Positions 11,402-24,791 of a stretch of DNA of 64,000 nucleotides are shown in pieces. The stretch covers positions 558,001-622,000 of the forward strand of contig PQWQ01000012.1 of the NCBI GenBank assembly GCA_002943765.1, written 5' to 3'. The notes under the pieces are model-generated. The model saw only the letters and a program-made list of their open reading frames with translations. It did not search any database and was not told the origin of the DNA. Each line of letters opens with the position of its first letter. Position 1 is the stretch's first letter. Both the position numbers and the translations under genes were made by a program. The stretch is from Psoroptes ovis. Lineage: Eukaryota > Arthropoda > Arachnida > Sarcoptiformes > Psoroptidae.

Positions 11402-14400
11402 TCATGACCTAATTTTTTCTGTTGAATTATTCGAGTTATAATTCTCGAAATTAGTTCAAATTGTTCAAAATTCATAATATTGCTACGCATACTGCGTAAT
11501 TCGTCCGAAAATACATAAATATTGATCAGCAATAATCGAATGAATCGTCGAAAGTATTCAAGGAAAAAACCTGAAACAAATTTGAAAAAATTCGTGGAGA
11601 TTTAGCCCTCGAGATGTTTGCAATCAATGATCAATGATCGAAAGAGGGATAATGATTCGAATGATTTAAAAATAAAATTTTCCGAATATTTTCTGCTGCC
11701 ACTTGTTGCGCTTCGAAAATCTCAAAAAAAAACTGGCTCGTTGAATGTGAGAATCTAATTTAATCTGATCAAATAAAAAATAAAATAAAATACGAATGGT
11801 AAATTGGTTCAGCAAAAAAAAATAAAAATGGCGCCATACACCATAATAATAATGATAATAATAATAATCATTAATCGATTATTGCTATTTGGTGAACTAA
11901 TTCAAAATGAAAATGATGTAATAAAAACTTTGAAATAATGATCAAAACTCGAATTAAATCGAATAAAGATTTTAAATTTGTAAACACATGCATGTTACGC
12001 AGGTTTTCAGCGTTCATTCATTCATTCATTCATTCAGCTTGGTACAGTTCATGTCGGATTCAAATGGATTCAAATGTTTTCCGCTTAGTTTCAACTAAAA
12101 ATAGCCCGAATATTTTCATCGATTTATTTATGTTTGAAATGAATGGCGCTCGAAGCCATGTGTTTTGATGATAATAATTATAATGATGATTATTTTTATT
12201 ATGATTATTTGAATTTCATTTTCAGAAATGAAACAAATGGATTCAGTTTGTTTTTATTATTACTTGAATAATTTTGTTCAAACAATTGAATATATTATCG
12301 GTGATAACCTATGTGTAACCTGATGATATTTGATATATTTGTGTAATTTAATATCGGAAGGAAATTAATGATTAAATGAATTTTTAAAATTCATATTTGG
12401 GGTTATTTTGAATGCAGGAAATTTATAAAAAAATTCACGTGAATCATATTCAGATACAAAAACTCAAAAATTTCAAAGTTTCCAGTTTAAAATTCAAATA
12501 TTAAGGTTGAAGAAAAGCAATCTAAATTCACACTCGAATTTAGTCAGATCAAAGGTAATTCAAAGGTGAATTCAAAATAGATAGAGGATAAATAGATAGT
12601 TTACTAGACAAAATCGACAAAGGTGAGGCCGTATTAGGCTTAGATAACAGAGGTATATCACCAACGAGATCATATAACGGTAATTTTAGGATCATTGTTT
12701 TGATTCATTAATCAAATCTCAACTGTTAAATTGACAAAATTTCTACGAAAAATATTCAAAATTATATGCGTGCTCGATACATTAATATAATTAATAATTA
12801 ATGCAATCGTTTCTGTGTTAATTGTTTTGAGTCAAAATTGAAATTGAAGAATTTTTCTTTGTCAAATGCAAATCAAAAAGAAATATGGCGAAAATCATTG
12901 AACCATTACAGATATGATTATTACTTTGGAAAAATATTGAAAAGAAAGAAAAATGTCAAAAAATCCAAATATTTGAATTATGAATGGTGATAATTTAATT
13001 TGGAATTATGTCAAATTTAATTCTTTCAAAAAAAAAGGAAAAATCATAATTTCAAAAATTGATTGACATTTTTCAAATATTTCAGAAAAATCAGAAAAAA
13101 TCAGTTGACATTTTGAAAATCAAGTTTGTTTAAGCTTTCAAATCAAGAAAGAGATTCAGCTGCAATGCGAACACAGATATCTTTTTCAGATTTTGACAGA
13201 TTTTTCCAATAAAATTTTTCAAATTTGGCGCCAAATTTCAAATTGAAATCGTCGAATAATTGATCGAAATCGATCGAATCAATTCGATTAATCGATCGAT
13301 TGATTGATTCAATTCAATTAATTGATTGATTTATCGAAATTGAAAAATCGATTGATTGAAATTGAAAATGAAATTTGAAAATCAAAACAATGTATATTTT
13401 CACCTGGGAAAATATATATTGAATTGAATCGCATGCACCGGTAATGCATGTATTTGCTTGTTTGTTCATTTACAAATTATTCATTTGTTTATACACAAGT
13501 AAATCACGATACATACAAGTAAATCACCATAAATGCATACATAATCATGCCTGAAACCGTTTTTTAAAACAAAAAATATTTCTAAACGAAACCAGTTCAG
13601 CTGATTTACACGATTAAATCACAAAATGATTAATTCAAATGAAGCTTTGCCTTCTCTTGCGCTTGGTTCGCTTCAAATTATTATTTCGAAATTTGTTACA
13701 ATGAATTTAATTTGAATTTGTTGATTTTAGAGTCTTTTAAATGATCATTTTAAATAGAAAACTGGTGGAAATTGTCTAAGTAAATGATGGTAAATGGTTA
13801 AATACCAGTTCACCAAAAATTATTAACTTGCACTGAAAAAAGCTTGCGCATATTATTGGATACCCTTCAGGCAAATTTTATCATAGCAAAGTTTATGAGG
13901 TTTGGTGGTGGTGGTGGTGGTTTAATGATTTTTATATTTAAATAAACGATCGATTTACGGTAAATCAGTAAATGATTATGGTGGTTAACCAACACCATCA
14001 TTAAATCATAGGTGTATTTATCATACGATCGTTAAATATTCGTTTTGGTGATCAGGTATTTGAGCTCGGAGATGTATTTGCATATGAATAGATGAATAAT
14101 GAATACACTACCTCGAGCATCTATTCAGCAAATCTGATAAGCAAATTCCTTCTCAAATGAATCCTACACAGGTTAAGAATTTTCGCAATAAAATTTGAAT
14201 ATTTCCCTGTGTGTAAATCACTGATAATTTTGAATATTTAAAAAATGACGACCAAGAGGCAGTCAGCGTTCAGTTCAGCCAATTTACGGGCACCAGTTAT
14301 CTCTGAATAATGATTATCATTATGATAATCAGTTCATTTCAAAGAGACAACGGAGTTTGTTCGAAGATTTATTATGTTGAATTAAATCATTCCTTGAAAT

Positions 14401-15255
14401 CCTGAAGTTTAAATAATAAATTGACATTTGTGAATTTGGATTTGTGAATCTCCGATTTGAGTGTGTCAATCAGATACGATAAAAACTGGATCGAAAACTA
14501 ATCAAAATTTTTAAATTGGGAATTGAAAACTCATTAATGGAGTGGAAAATGGAAGTTTGTCTTTGAAATATTTTCCAAAAATCTCAAATCAGCCTCAAAG
14601 TATTACACCTGATACATTGAAATACACTGTAAAAACACACAGTTGTTCTTGTATACAAGTAATTAAAACACAGAAACACTCAATCACACAGGTAAAATAT
14701 CACCTCTCTTTCAGTCACCATCATTATTATTTCATTGAATAATAATAACAATTTATAAGAACAAACTAATGTAAATACAAATACAGAGAAAATAATTAAA
14801 ATTTTTTGTCATAGAAATATAAATGAATAAATCGTTTTGATAATGGTTAATTATCCACGATGAAATAATGGCAAATAATCGAGCTCAAACGAAATATGAC
14901 AAAGCTTGCGCAGGTAACGCATAGCTTAATATGTGTGATAAAGCGCTGGCGTAGCTATGTGAATATGTGAACTTTTAATTGGTTCCGTTTTTTGAAATGG
15001 TTGCTTGTAAGCTTGCTTGAAATATATTTGAAATTCTTTCTGTGTTCATTTTTCGAATAATTTGTCGTTTAGTTTTTTGTATTTATTTTCGTTGAATATG
15101 ATTTGGAATAAATAAATTGTCATTTTTGTTCAACCAAATGTGACAAATTGTCTATTTGTTTTTTGTTTGACTTTGTTTTGAGTTATATTATTCGTATGAA
15201 TAATGTACAGAAATCATTGTATGAGTGGATTAATAATAATTAATTAGTTAAGTAG
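11402..15255. other. Gene-poor stretch
   Basis: A 39-codon open segment at 12592-12711 (contains DKIDKGEAVLGLDNRGISPT) looks coding but is too short to support. An ATCGAT-rich low-complexity patch lies at 13245-13380, and a (TGG)n run at 13903-13921. TGCGCA palindromes occur at 13845 and 14907. No gene is identified. Confidence 0.35.
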
Positions 15256-15459
15256 TTTTGGAGAAATAAATTAGAGGAAAATATTCGAGCAGGTCGTGGT
15301 AATAGCGCTGGTGGTGGTGGTGGTAAATTGGAAAATGGGATAATTGATCCAGGAAATTTGTTTTCTGCGGAACATTTCCGTCGCAAAGTTTTGGAGAAAG
15401 TTTCAGGGAATCCCACAATATTCACCTCGCCGCCCAAGGTTAAAACCTTTCAAGAATAA
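15256..15459 (+). other. Putative coding segment with Gly-rich start, unknown
   Basis: One frame is open for 67 codons from an AG (GTTAAGTAG, a weak acceptor) to TAA at 15457. It reads LEENIRAGRGNSAGGGGGKL, then ENGIIDPGNLFSAEHFRRKV, then LEKVSGNPTIFTSPPK. The G+C content is clearly above the surroundings and the central helix-like block looks like real protein. I do not recognise it. The opposite strand is also open over 66 codons (15240-15437), with a proline run where this frame has glycines, so strand is uncertain. A GTTAAA after SPPK would be a poor donor. Confidence 0.3.
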
Positions 15460-17423
15460 TCGTTTCAATTAGTCCTGCTGAACTGCTATCCAAGCTCTGA
15501 AATATTTTTTCGAATAATCTTAAGAATTACGAATCGATTATTGAATATTCATAGAGGAATGTTCTTATTTTCGATCAGAAATATTCAATTATGAAACATT
15601 CAATCAAAGTCTATTCAATCAATAGACTTATTGAAAGCTGTCTCTGGGGGCTAATGAAAATATCAATTCATTCAACAATCAATGCATTTCCATTCATGAT
15701 TCAAAATGGTATTTATGTATGTCAAAATTGATCATCATCATCGCCATCATCATCATCATCGAAAAACATTTGACATCATTTAGTCGAATATGAAGAGAGA
15801 AAGGATTATTTTTTTTTCACTAAATTGAAAATGGCAAAATATCATCATCATCATTATTAATATTTCGATCAAATATCTGCTTAATACATTTGGTCTATTG
15901 ATGATGATCATTTCAATAATCATTTACCACATTCAACATCAGCAACATTTAATCATTTAGTTCATCATTCATTAAGCATCGATCATCAATGAATGAATGA
16001 ATGAATGAAGATTGACATGATCAACGAATAGAGAAAAACTGAAAAATTCCAATTGTTCATCACCATCATCTATGAGATAATAGACGACGATCATCATCAC
16101 CATCATCATCTTTGATGGTATGAATGGAATGCTGCCCAAATGACGAGAGAATCAACGACAAAAATCGGCAAGAAAACGTTTCAATAATCATCAAACAGAA
16201 GCCATAATTCATCATAATTTGATTCAATACTGATGATTTAGTCGATTATACAAAGGCAAACACCCACCCACGCACCAACCGAAAAGCCCACATGGACTTA
16301 ACTTTTTCCATTAAAAAAGCAAAAAAAATGTGAAAACAATAGACTTTGAATGGATTCATTCATTGAATTCATGGATTTCAAATCGGAGAGGATTGATCAA
16401 AGATATTTGGCTTGAATTCGTCTTTGAATGCGCGCAATTTGATACAAATGTATCAAATGTATCAAAAATTTTCAAAATTTTCAAATATTCAAAGGATTTA
16501 TGTGAGCAATTCAAAGGGTATGGGTCAGTAATTTGTGGAATTTTTACGGTTTCTGTGGAAATTTCCCCTTGGATATCTTTATTACCTTTAGCGATAATGA
16601 TCAGCGAAACAAATTTTTCGATATTTCGAGAATTTTGAAAATTTAAAAATTTGCGAAATCATATATCACCGAACATGTTTCCAATGATAAATAAATTTCC
16701 AAGAAACATTTAAATCGAATGTTCATATTGCGCAGCATGTTCGATCAATGAACGAGCGCAGCCATATATCTCTATCTTTCTCCATGTCAAGCCTTAGATA
16801 TTAGCTTTTCGATATTAAAGAATCTAAACACACACATTCTAACACACACGAGAGACGAGGCGAATGACCCTTGTTACCTTCTCATTATTCTTCAGATTCA
16901 TTGAATATTCAATAATATTCATTGAATGTATTCATTCAAAGATGGTAATAATGGTAAAACATTAAACAAACAAACAAACAGAAATAAAGGAATTCGACTT
17001 GTCACAACTATTACATTATTGCTTGAATAATGTGTATCGATTGAATAATAATGATAATATTGAAACAAATATCTTTAAAGACCATTAAATTTGGAGAATG
17101 AAATAAATTGAAGTTAAAGAAAATTGAATCATCAACGAATTTAGTCTTTGAATCGAGCTTGGAAAGAGCTGAAGACTATGAAGACCAAGACTAAGACAGA
17201 AGAAATGTGAATGGAAATTGATACATGAATATATTTATGTGAATATTGGCCTGCGCTAGCCGATTCGATGTATGTACAAGATATATACAAGGTAACTAAA
17301 TTCTGAATCGTTGATTTAATGATATATCGGATAAGAAGAAGAAGAAAAAACTAAGTAATAAAATTCAAGATATAAAAATAAAAAATTAAGCAACAGGTAA
17401 GGTTTTAGCCTGTGAGCAGTGAT
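15460..17423. other. Gene-poor stretch
   Basis: Holds ATC trinucleotide runs (15733-15762, 15842-15860, 16083-16110), GAAT tandem units near 15988-16010, and a TGCGCA site at 16729. A 102-codon frame at 16330-16638 has biased, repeated composition (VSNVSKIFKIFKYSKD) and is taken as chance. Confidence 0.35.
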
Positions 17424-17506
17424 ATCGGGTTGTCCAATAAGTTCTGATGGTGAATCAACCAGAATGTGTATTTGAAAATCAGCATAAACTTTTTGGACAA
17501 CTTAAT
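17424..17506. mobile_element. Mariner-type palindromic MITE, diverged copy
   Basis: An ~83-bp inverted repeat begins TCGGGTTGTCCAATAAGTTC and ends with the complement of TTAAGTTGTCCAAAAAGTTT. The ends match the other five copies but carry more changes, and the centre differs, so this looks older or is a related subfamily. No coding capacity. Confidence 0.7.
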
Positions 17507-19554
17507 GCATCAAATCTTGAAATTTAAATAAATGAATATGTCTTTATTTGAAAATTTAGATGTGAATTGAAAAGTTCAAAAAATCCATTGAATTTCATTC
17601 AAACATTGAATATGAATCAAATTTTGTTTAATTGCAATGATGATAATGATAATGACTTGTAATAATAATGATAATAATAATTATGAAATTAAAACTTGCT
17701 AAACAAAATGTTCAAAGCTATTATTCTTCAATGAGGTTATTCATTGGAAAAGTCTACAAGGAATTCAGGAAGGTAAATGATAATCATAATCATAATAATA
17801 ACAATTTTGACTGTTAATGGCCATATGGCTCAATGATTATTATTATATGATATGATGGGTAGATAATGTGAAGAAAGATATCAAATTCATGAATCGAAAT
17901 AATGGTCGGTCAAAAGAAAATGTTTCTATTTGTAAATCGTTATCCATTCAAAGGTAGAAACCTATATTTCGGAATCTTTAGAGGTTCAAAATTCAAAGAT
18001 TAGGAATCATGGAAGGGTTCGCGAACAGAGTTTATCAGTCAAAAAATTCTAAGAGGTCATAGAGTACTGAGAGATCAAAGAATTTCACTCCAAAAAACTT
18101 CGAAAAACAATACAAATTCCATAGATTGTTCATGGTTCAAAATCAATCGATAAAAGTTTCAAATTAAGTTTTCAGTCTCGTTTATTCAGGTCAGAAATAT
18201 CTTTATTATTATTATTATTATTATCATCGTTATCATTGACTACCTGTTGATAGCTGAAAAATATAGATCAATTGATTCATTCACTCATTCATTCATTTAA
18301 TCATTCATTCATTGATTTATTATTATTATCAATATAAATAAATGGATAGCAACAAAAACGATTTCTCTTCATTGAAAAAGAACAATTGAAAATCTCATCC
18401 GATATGATTTAAAATGGAAGCAAAATTGTGAAACAAAATGAATCTAAATGACAAAATATTCCTCGGTGATTCAACATTATATGATCAATTCAACTCAATT
18501 CAATGATTCCATTCAATTCATATGTTCAATGGACAAATGAACAAATGAAGAAATGAAATGATCATCAGTTATTCGAAGATGATGATGATGATATTACGAA
18601 TTGGTTGTCCCATATTCAAACAGTCTTGATACATCTTAATAGATACATGAACAAACAAAATGCACCATCATTTTTACGAAGAAGAAAAAAAAACCCAGAA
18701 AATCTATGAATGATGATGATGATCTAAGTCTAAGATCTAAGATTGATGACATTTTTCGAGGGGAAAAATTTCAAAAAAATCAATTTTTCATCATCGTGTA
18801 TATTTAAACCATGATAAATATTAGATAATAGAAACGAAGACGATGACAACAAAATGATCATCATTTCGAATAGTTCAAATGATGATGATGATATGGCGAA
18901 ATATATGTGTTTGTGTGTTCATATGTAGAAGTTATTCGAAATATGAACAGTTATTTGTTAATTGAAAAAAAAAATGGAAGAAATCGGACAAAGATTTGTC
19001 CAATTTTCAGAGAAAAATTCAAAGAAATTCATTAATTGAAATGATATTTTTCTACTGCTGTTTCAATCAATGATATCATTCATTGAATGATTGTGGCAAA
19101 AAAAAACAAATGGAAAGCTCTCCAAACAATTTATTCGTAGCGAAATTGATTTTTGGTCAAAAACAAATGTGTCATTCAATACAGTTTTTCCTGATCAAAA
19201 AATGGCCAAATCAGTTGCTACCACTTTGCCACAGTGGCTACTAAGGTAGAGCCAAGTTAAGATAATCGCTGATGCTTCAAGATGCTTTCGAGGTTTTAAT
19301 CTTCGATGATTTTCATTTGAAAATCACCGAAATTGTTCTTTGAAAAATTCAAATTTCGCGGCAAAAATCGAATTCATCTACATTCAAATAGCTTAATTGG
19401 CTCATTGATTAATTAAAATTTAAATTTGAAAAATTTTTAAATCTAAAAATTCAAATTTGAAAGTTCATTGATTAGTCAATTTGATGATAATTTCAATGAT
19501 TCGGGTTGATTTAATTTCGTTTAATTATAATTCACGTTGATTATCGTAGGTTAG
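17507..19554. other. Gene-poor stretch
   Basis: Holds ATT/ATC microsatellite patches (18203-18235, 18571-18592, 18880-18895). There is an imperfect 30-bp palindrome at about 19213-19242 (AGTTGCTACCACT facing AGTGGCTACT). No gene is supported. Confidence 0.35.
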
Positions 19555-19719
19555 TTAATTGGTTCCCATGATAATCGGAAAACCGGAGCAGAGCAAGGCA
19601 AAGCCAAAAACGATGCTAATGGCACCATACACACACAGTCAGGTGATCACCACACATGCACTCTCAGCACATCATATGAACAGTATCAACAGTCAAGCAC
19701 TATACAAGGCTATACATAG
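19555..19719 (+). other. Coding-like segment, possibly a terminal exon, unknown
   Basis: After GGTTAG, which could act as an acceptor, a frame of 54 codons runs to TAG at 19717. It reads LIGSHDNRKTGAEQGKAKND, then ANGTIHTQSGDHHTCTLSTS, then YEQYQQSSTIQGYT. The hydrophilic, Ser/Thr/Gln-rich end and higher G+C suggest a protein C-terminus, but another frame over the same bases is also open for 60 codons from 19559. No family is recognised and no upstream exon is certain. Confidence 0.25.
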
Positions 19720-22700
19720 TGGAGTTGACCAATTTTTATGATTTTTCGACTGAAAGCTTACGGTATTTTGTATCGAATTTTTATTATTTGATCACATCAT
19801 GGTATGCATGAATGTCTGGTAGACATGGAAATATTCGACAAGTTTGTAGCCATTTTGATCTGAATTTCGTTTTGAATTTGATGATCATATGATAGAATAA
19901 TGACGATTACGATAAAGAAGATCATCTTCAGCCAATGATCATTGCAGGTCATCAAAGTAATTATGATTATGATCAAGCAAATATATTTATTTACATTTGA
20001 TTTAGATTTTCTTTCGAATATTTATTTTATACAAATTCTATGCATATTTATGTGAATTCATTTATTTGAATCAATGTAAATAAATTGATATTCAAAGAGG
20101 ATATTTAAGATGGAAAAATGGTGCATCATTCGCCGAGGCGCCATAAAAATTATTTGCCATGGAATAATACATTTGAATAGTCTTTATTCGTTCGCAGTTT
20201 AGCAATTACAACCTGCATGGTAGCACATTCAGCCATTCAATGATAATCATAATAATTATAAACGATAGTCAAATGATCAATGATAACAATAATAATAATA
20301 ACGATAATGATAAGAAACAAACACAGATGTGTGATAATATACAATATGTAATATTCATATGATGGTTTGATTTGGTTTAATATCAATGAATGATGATATA
20401 CATTCGATCTTTGTCTGTGAAGATATGAGGATCTTCATATTTCTTCCTTATTGGGTAAAATTTGATTCCATAAAAGAAAAGCGAATTCATTAATTTTAAA
20501 TTTAATTAAATTCATTTATTTTTGCTTCGAAATTAATATTCGAGGATAATGATTGAATAATAATTGGAACTAAATAGGAACTAGATAAACATTTGGAATT
20601 CGAGACATGATTTAATGGAATGCAAAATGATAACGAAATGCGAAATCATTAATGACAATGAAACATGCGAACCGTTATGATCTTTGGATGATGATAATAA
20701 TCGAGTATGACCACATTCATCGGACAAATTCCGTTTAACAAACACAAATGTACTCGACTTGACATGTATTATACTTGATAATTACACTTCAATTACATTT
20801 GTTTCGAATGTAGAAATTTAAAAAATTCAAATCTCATATAACCCCATTGAATATGCTTCTAATACCTCTGAATATGCTTTCATATGCTTTCAATTTTTGG
20901 GTGATTCGAGAAACTAACCTTGTTTTAATGAATGAATGATTAATTTCTTTTTCCAATCAACAAGGTGTCTTCAGAAGAAAAGTCTTTGTAAAAGTATCTT
21001 CAGAAAATACAAGATGTCAAAGAAAACTTTAAGAAAAATAACGGTAAAACTGTGCTCATCATTATTATTATTAAATAATCTTTATATTCTTATACATTGT
21101 TCATCATCAACGATGATGATCATCATTGTTTAATGATGTCTAAGTCTACAATGTTTTCAAATGATCATCGATCAATGGATCATCATCAAAATCATTTAAC
21201 AGAAGACCATATGGAAATCTGTGTGTCTTGAACAATCATCATCAGCATCCAAAGACATGAAGAACTTTGATTTTTTTGATTTTTCTGATTCGATTAAATC
21301 AATTCGAATCGTGTCATAAATATCATTAATTTAAAGATTTTTCATTTCTGTTCTTCTTTTTTTTGATTCAAAAATGATTAAATCAAATCAAAATCGAATG
21401 AAATGAAACACAGAAGTAACTGAATCAATGATTATAACATCAAACATCAACGATCAACGGCAGAAGCAACAGGTATTTAACACAATGTTTAATGATGCTT
21501 CTTAGTTTCTTGAAGCATTCATTCATTTTTGCCATTTTTTTTCAAAACAGAAAAATTCAATGAGATTCAATGATTTACTTTGTAATTATTAATTATATGA
21601 TTTTCTGTGCATGTTTGTACATTCGTAAATTGATGACTGATGTTCAGCATCGATGATAGATTTTGGACTGATTTTTCAAATATCAACAAGGAAGAAGAAG
21701 AAGAAATGAATGAATCAATGTTTCATCAAATGTTCGATGTCTTTAGCTGATTAAATATCGAATCGAATTCGATTCTGAGCTCAAGAAACTGGAAAAGCGC
21801 CTAAGAGGCGCCTTTTGAACAATGATTTCTTAATGAAATGACCGAAATACTGCCGAGTTTTGAGGCAGAAAAGGGTTAAATCTTTGAATTTCAAATTTTC
21901 ATATCCGAAAAATTCAAATAATTCTAAAGACTTTCGGGCAAAGGTGTGAAACATTTTCGATCTTTGAATACGAAGGAATACATGTTTTTGACTGCGAAAT
22001 TCTCGATGATTGTATTGAATTCAAACGAACCTACGATTCATCAAAGATGATCATCAATCAATGAATTAGCGGTTGATCGATCGAAATGGAAGAAATTAAT
22101 TTCAAATCAATGTCTTCAGCTATGATTATTCGTTGACAAAATATCTTGATTCGATTCATTTCATTTCATATCATAAATTGTTTACTTAAATACTTAATCA
22201 TATTAATAATGATGATCGTAAGAAGTACGTGTGTGTCTTCGATATTACTTTTTCAAAGTAAATCATCATCATTCATTCATTCAGCATTCACATCATCAAT
22301 CATTGTCTTTGAACAATTATTCGAAGCTTTGAATGAACTAAGATTGTCAACGATCGATGGTTTATTATTAGCTTAGCTTGTCACCGAATCGTTTCAAATG
22401 AACAAATACGCTGGAAAATACCTTTGGTAATGGTGATAATCATGTTTGCTCGATGTTCACTGCTTTGAAAATACTCTAAGCCGTTAAATTAATCAACAGG
22501 TAAATACAGGTAACTGACTAATAAATAATCGAATAAATAATTAAGTAAACAAGTCGACAAAAAAAAAATTTTTTTTTTGACCCAATTTCTTAAGATTCAA
22601 TTCAATAAATAAATATTCGAAGTCAAAGCCTGTAATTATTCAATAAGATTTAATACAGGTACTGCTAATGCTGTTAATCTACAACTAATACAAGCTATAA

Positions 22701-24726
22701 ACACCTGTTGAATATTTTAGAATTTTTTCTTTTTCGACTAATCACTTCTTCTTATTCATTTTTCTTTTTATAATTCAGAACAAACAAAAAAATATCATCC
22801 ATCATTGATTACAAGTTAAAGTCATTATTAATAATATTATTGAAAACATCACGAAGTCTTGAATGAATTTCGCGGAAATTTCTTGCTCTTTGAATTCACA
22901 GAAATTTCTTGGAAATTCATTGAATTATTCAGTCAATTTTTGGGCGAAAATCGATTCCAAGAATCGCAGAATGGGAAGAATTTTCGTTTCCGACCGACAA
23001 ACAATGCGGCCAATCGGCGAATTCATTCAACAAACCTTCAAATTCTGCCTGAACCCAGCTAAATGCCGGCGAAAAATTGCCAATCGTCAACTTGAAAATT
23101 TCAAATCAAGAAAAAAAATAATCAAAGTTCATGAAATCTAATTAAAAATAATTAAAAATAAATTGATAATTTATTCTTCGGACAATAATCATAATTATAA
23201 CAATAATAATCATAATTATAATTGATAATTTCATTTATTTAATCATATATTTCTCAAGAAAAAAAAAATATAAGAAAAAAAAATTTTTTCTTCCGGAATG
23301 AATAAGTGAAAAAAAATTGATGATAATCAATGAATGAAAATAATGAATGAATGTATGGATAATAATAATAATAAATCAATGAATGATTGATTGAATGATT
23401 GAAAAAAATATAGTTTAAATTTGAAACAAATAAACAAAAAAAAAAACAGGTAAACAAACAAACAAATAATAATAATAATAAAGAAGTTTGAAAAAATTTC
23501 TTACAAAAAAAAATGAATTCTGGAAATTCTGGAAAAAATTGAGGGAAAATTGCTTTGGAAAAAATATGTATATCAGAATCTCTGCTGGTCATTACGCTTA
23601 TGTATGCATCATTATTTATATTAAAAAAAAAAAAAAAAATAAAGGGCTATAAAGGGTTGAAAATTACAAATTTTTTTTTGTTTTTGTTTGTTTTCTGTTT
23701 ACATCTTGACATATAAATATGTGATAAATATATTTAAAAAAAATATCATTCATAATAAATATATGTGAGGGATGATTAATCAAAACATAAATATGCATGT
23801 GTATGCGTGTATATATTCATGAATATATACTCTTAAAAAATGATTGACACATCTTATGGAACATTAATGAGATATTAACAATTGGACTCAAGAATTTGGA
23901 CCCTTGAATCGGGGTGAAAAAATTGGAATCGATTCATCGAAATGGTCAACGATGAATCAATGAAATGAAATGATCGGTCAAGTAATTTTGACTCAAGAAA
24001 AAAAAAATATATGCGTGTACACCGCTAAAATTTACAATTTACAAAAATTAAAAAAAAAAAATAAAAAGCGGTGGGAACTACTTGATGTTGTGAATATTAC
24101 AATATTTGAAAATATTTGGAATTTGACAAGAATGTTCTGTTTCAATGAATGCTATGTTTTTAGGATATGAATTTGAATGTGATCGAGAATGTTTACAAAA
24201 GAGGTATTTTCAATAGAAATGGAATTTTCATGTATTTGAATTCGTGAATGTTTCATTTTTTCAATGATTAATGTTATGAAAATATTTTGAAAAAATTGAA
24301 AATAAATAATTGAAATGAAAAAATGAAGAAAAAAAAAATCAAAATAAGACAAGAAAGGAAAAGAGTTAAATGATTGGAATATGTTTTCGGCGAGAAAAAT
24401 GTAGAAAAAATTATTATGGCCCAATATGGTAATAATAATAATAGTAATTATGATAATAACTAAACAACATAAAATGTACAAAATCATATTATAACACAAC
24501 GAATGATAATTGTTTCATTTTTTTCTTTTTTTTCCTAACAATTATAAATAATGATGATTATGATCCATTGGTGATTGCTGTAATTGAATGTATAGTGAGA
24601 TAATTAGGTGAAATGCTCTCGATTTTGTTTTCATGTTGTGCAAATATATTTAGGTGCGTATTTGAAAATATTTATATGAATGTGATAAAATAATAATAAT
24701 CATGGTGGTGATATATGATTGAGAAA
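19720..24726. other. Gene-poor stretch downstream of the BTB-ZF gene
   Basis: Mostly A/T-rich with ATT/AAT repeats (23166-23225, 23360-23375, 23466-23480) and A tracts. A G+C-richer patch at 22859-23141 keeps two overlapping plus frames open for 67 and 92 codons (one contains GRIFVSDRQTMRPIGEFIQQ). It could be a relic of a mobile element or gene, but nothing identifies it. A hairpin at 21793-21816 (AAAAGCGCCT facing AGGCGCCTTTT) is present. Confidence 0.35.
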
Positions 24727-24732
24727 TTTATT
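24727..24732 (-). terminator. Probable poly(A) signal of the BTB-ZF gene
   Basis: TTTATT on the plus strand reads AATAAA on the minus strand, about 60 bases after the stop codon of the zinc-finger gene. Further signals downstream could give longer 3' UTRs. Confidence 0.4.
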
Positions 24733-24791
24733 ATATCTGAAATCGTACGACATTTCATTTCGGTGTTTGATTAAAATTTCTTTTTCACAAC

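Noticed and set aside
13245..13380. ATCGAT-rich patch as a possible DRE cluster
   Set aside because: It lacks exact TATCGATA and is simple low-complexity alternation of ATTGATCGA units.
15240..15437. Minus-strand frame with LPPPPPALLPRP
   Set aside because: Competes with the plus frame at 15256-15459; the proline run is just the GGT repeat read backwards. Not excluded, but the plus frame looks better.
16330..16638. 102-codon plus frame
   Set aside because: Internal repeats of VSN/FKI type and no splice sites, promoter or family resemblance.
17010..17040. TTATTGCTTGA resembling the 5' end of miR-137
   Set aside because: The match stops after 11 bases and the surrounding hairpin is a short palindrome with a five-base loop, not a pre-miRNA.
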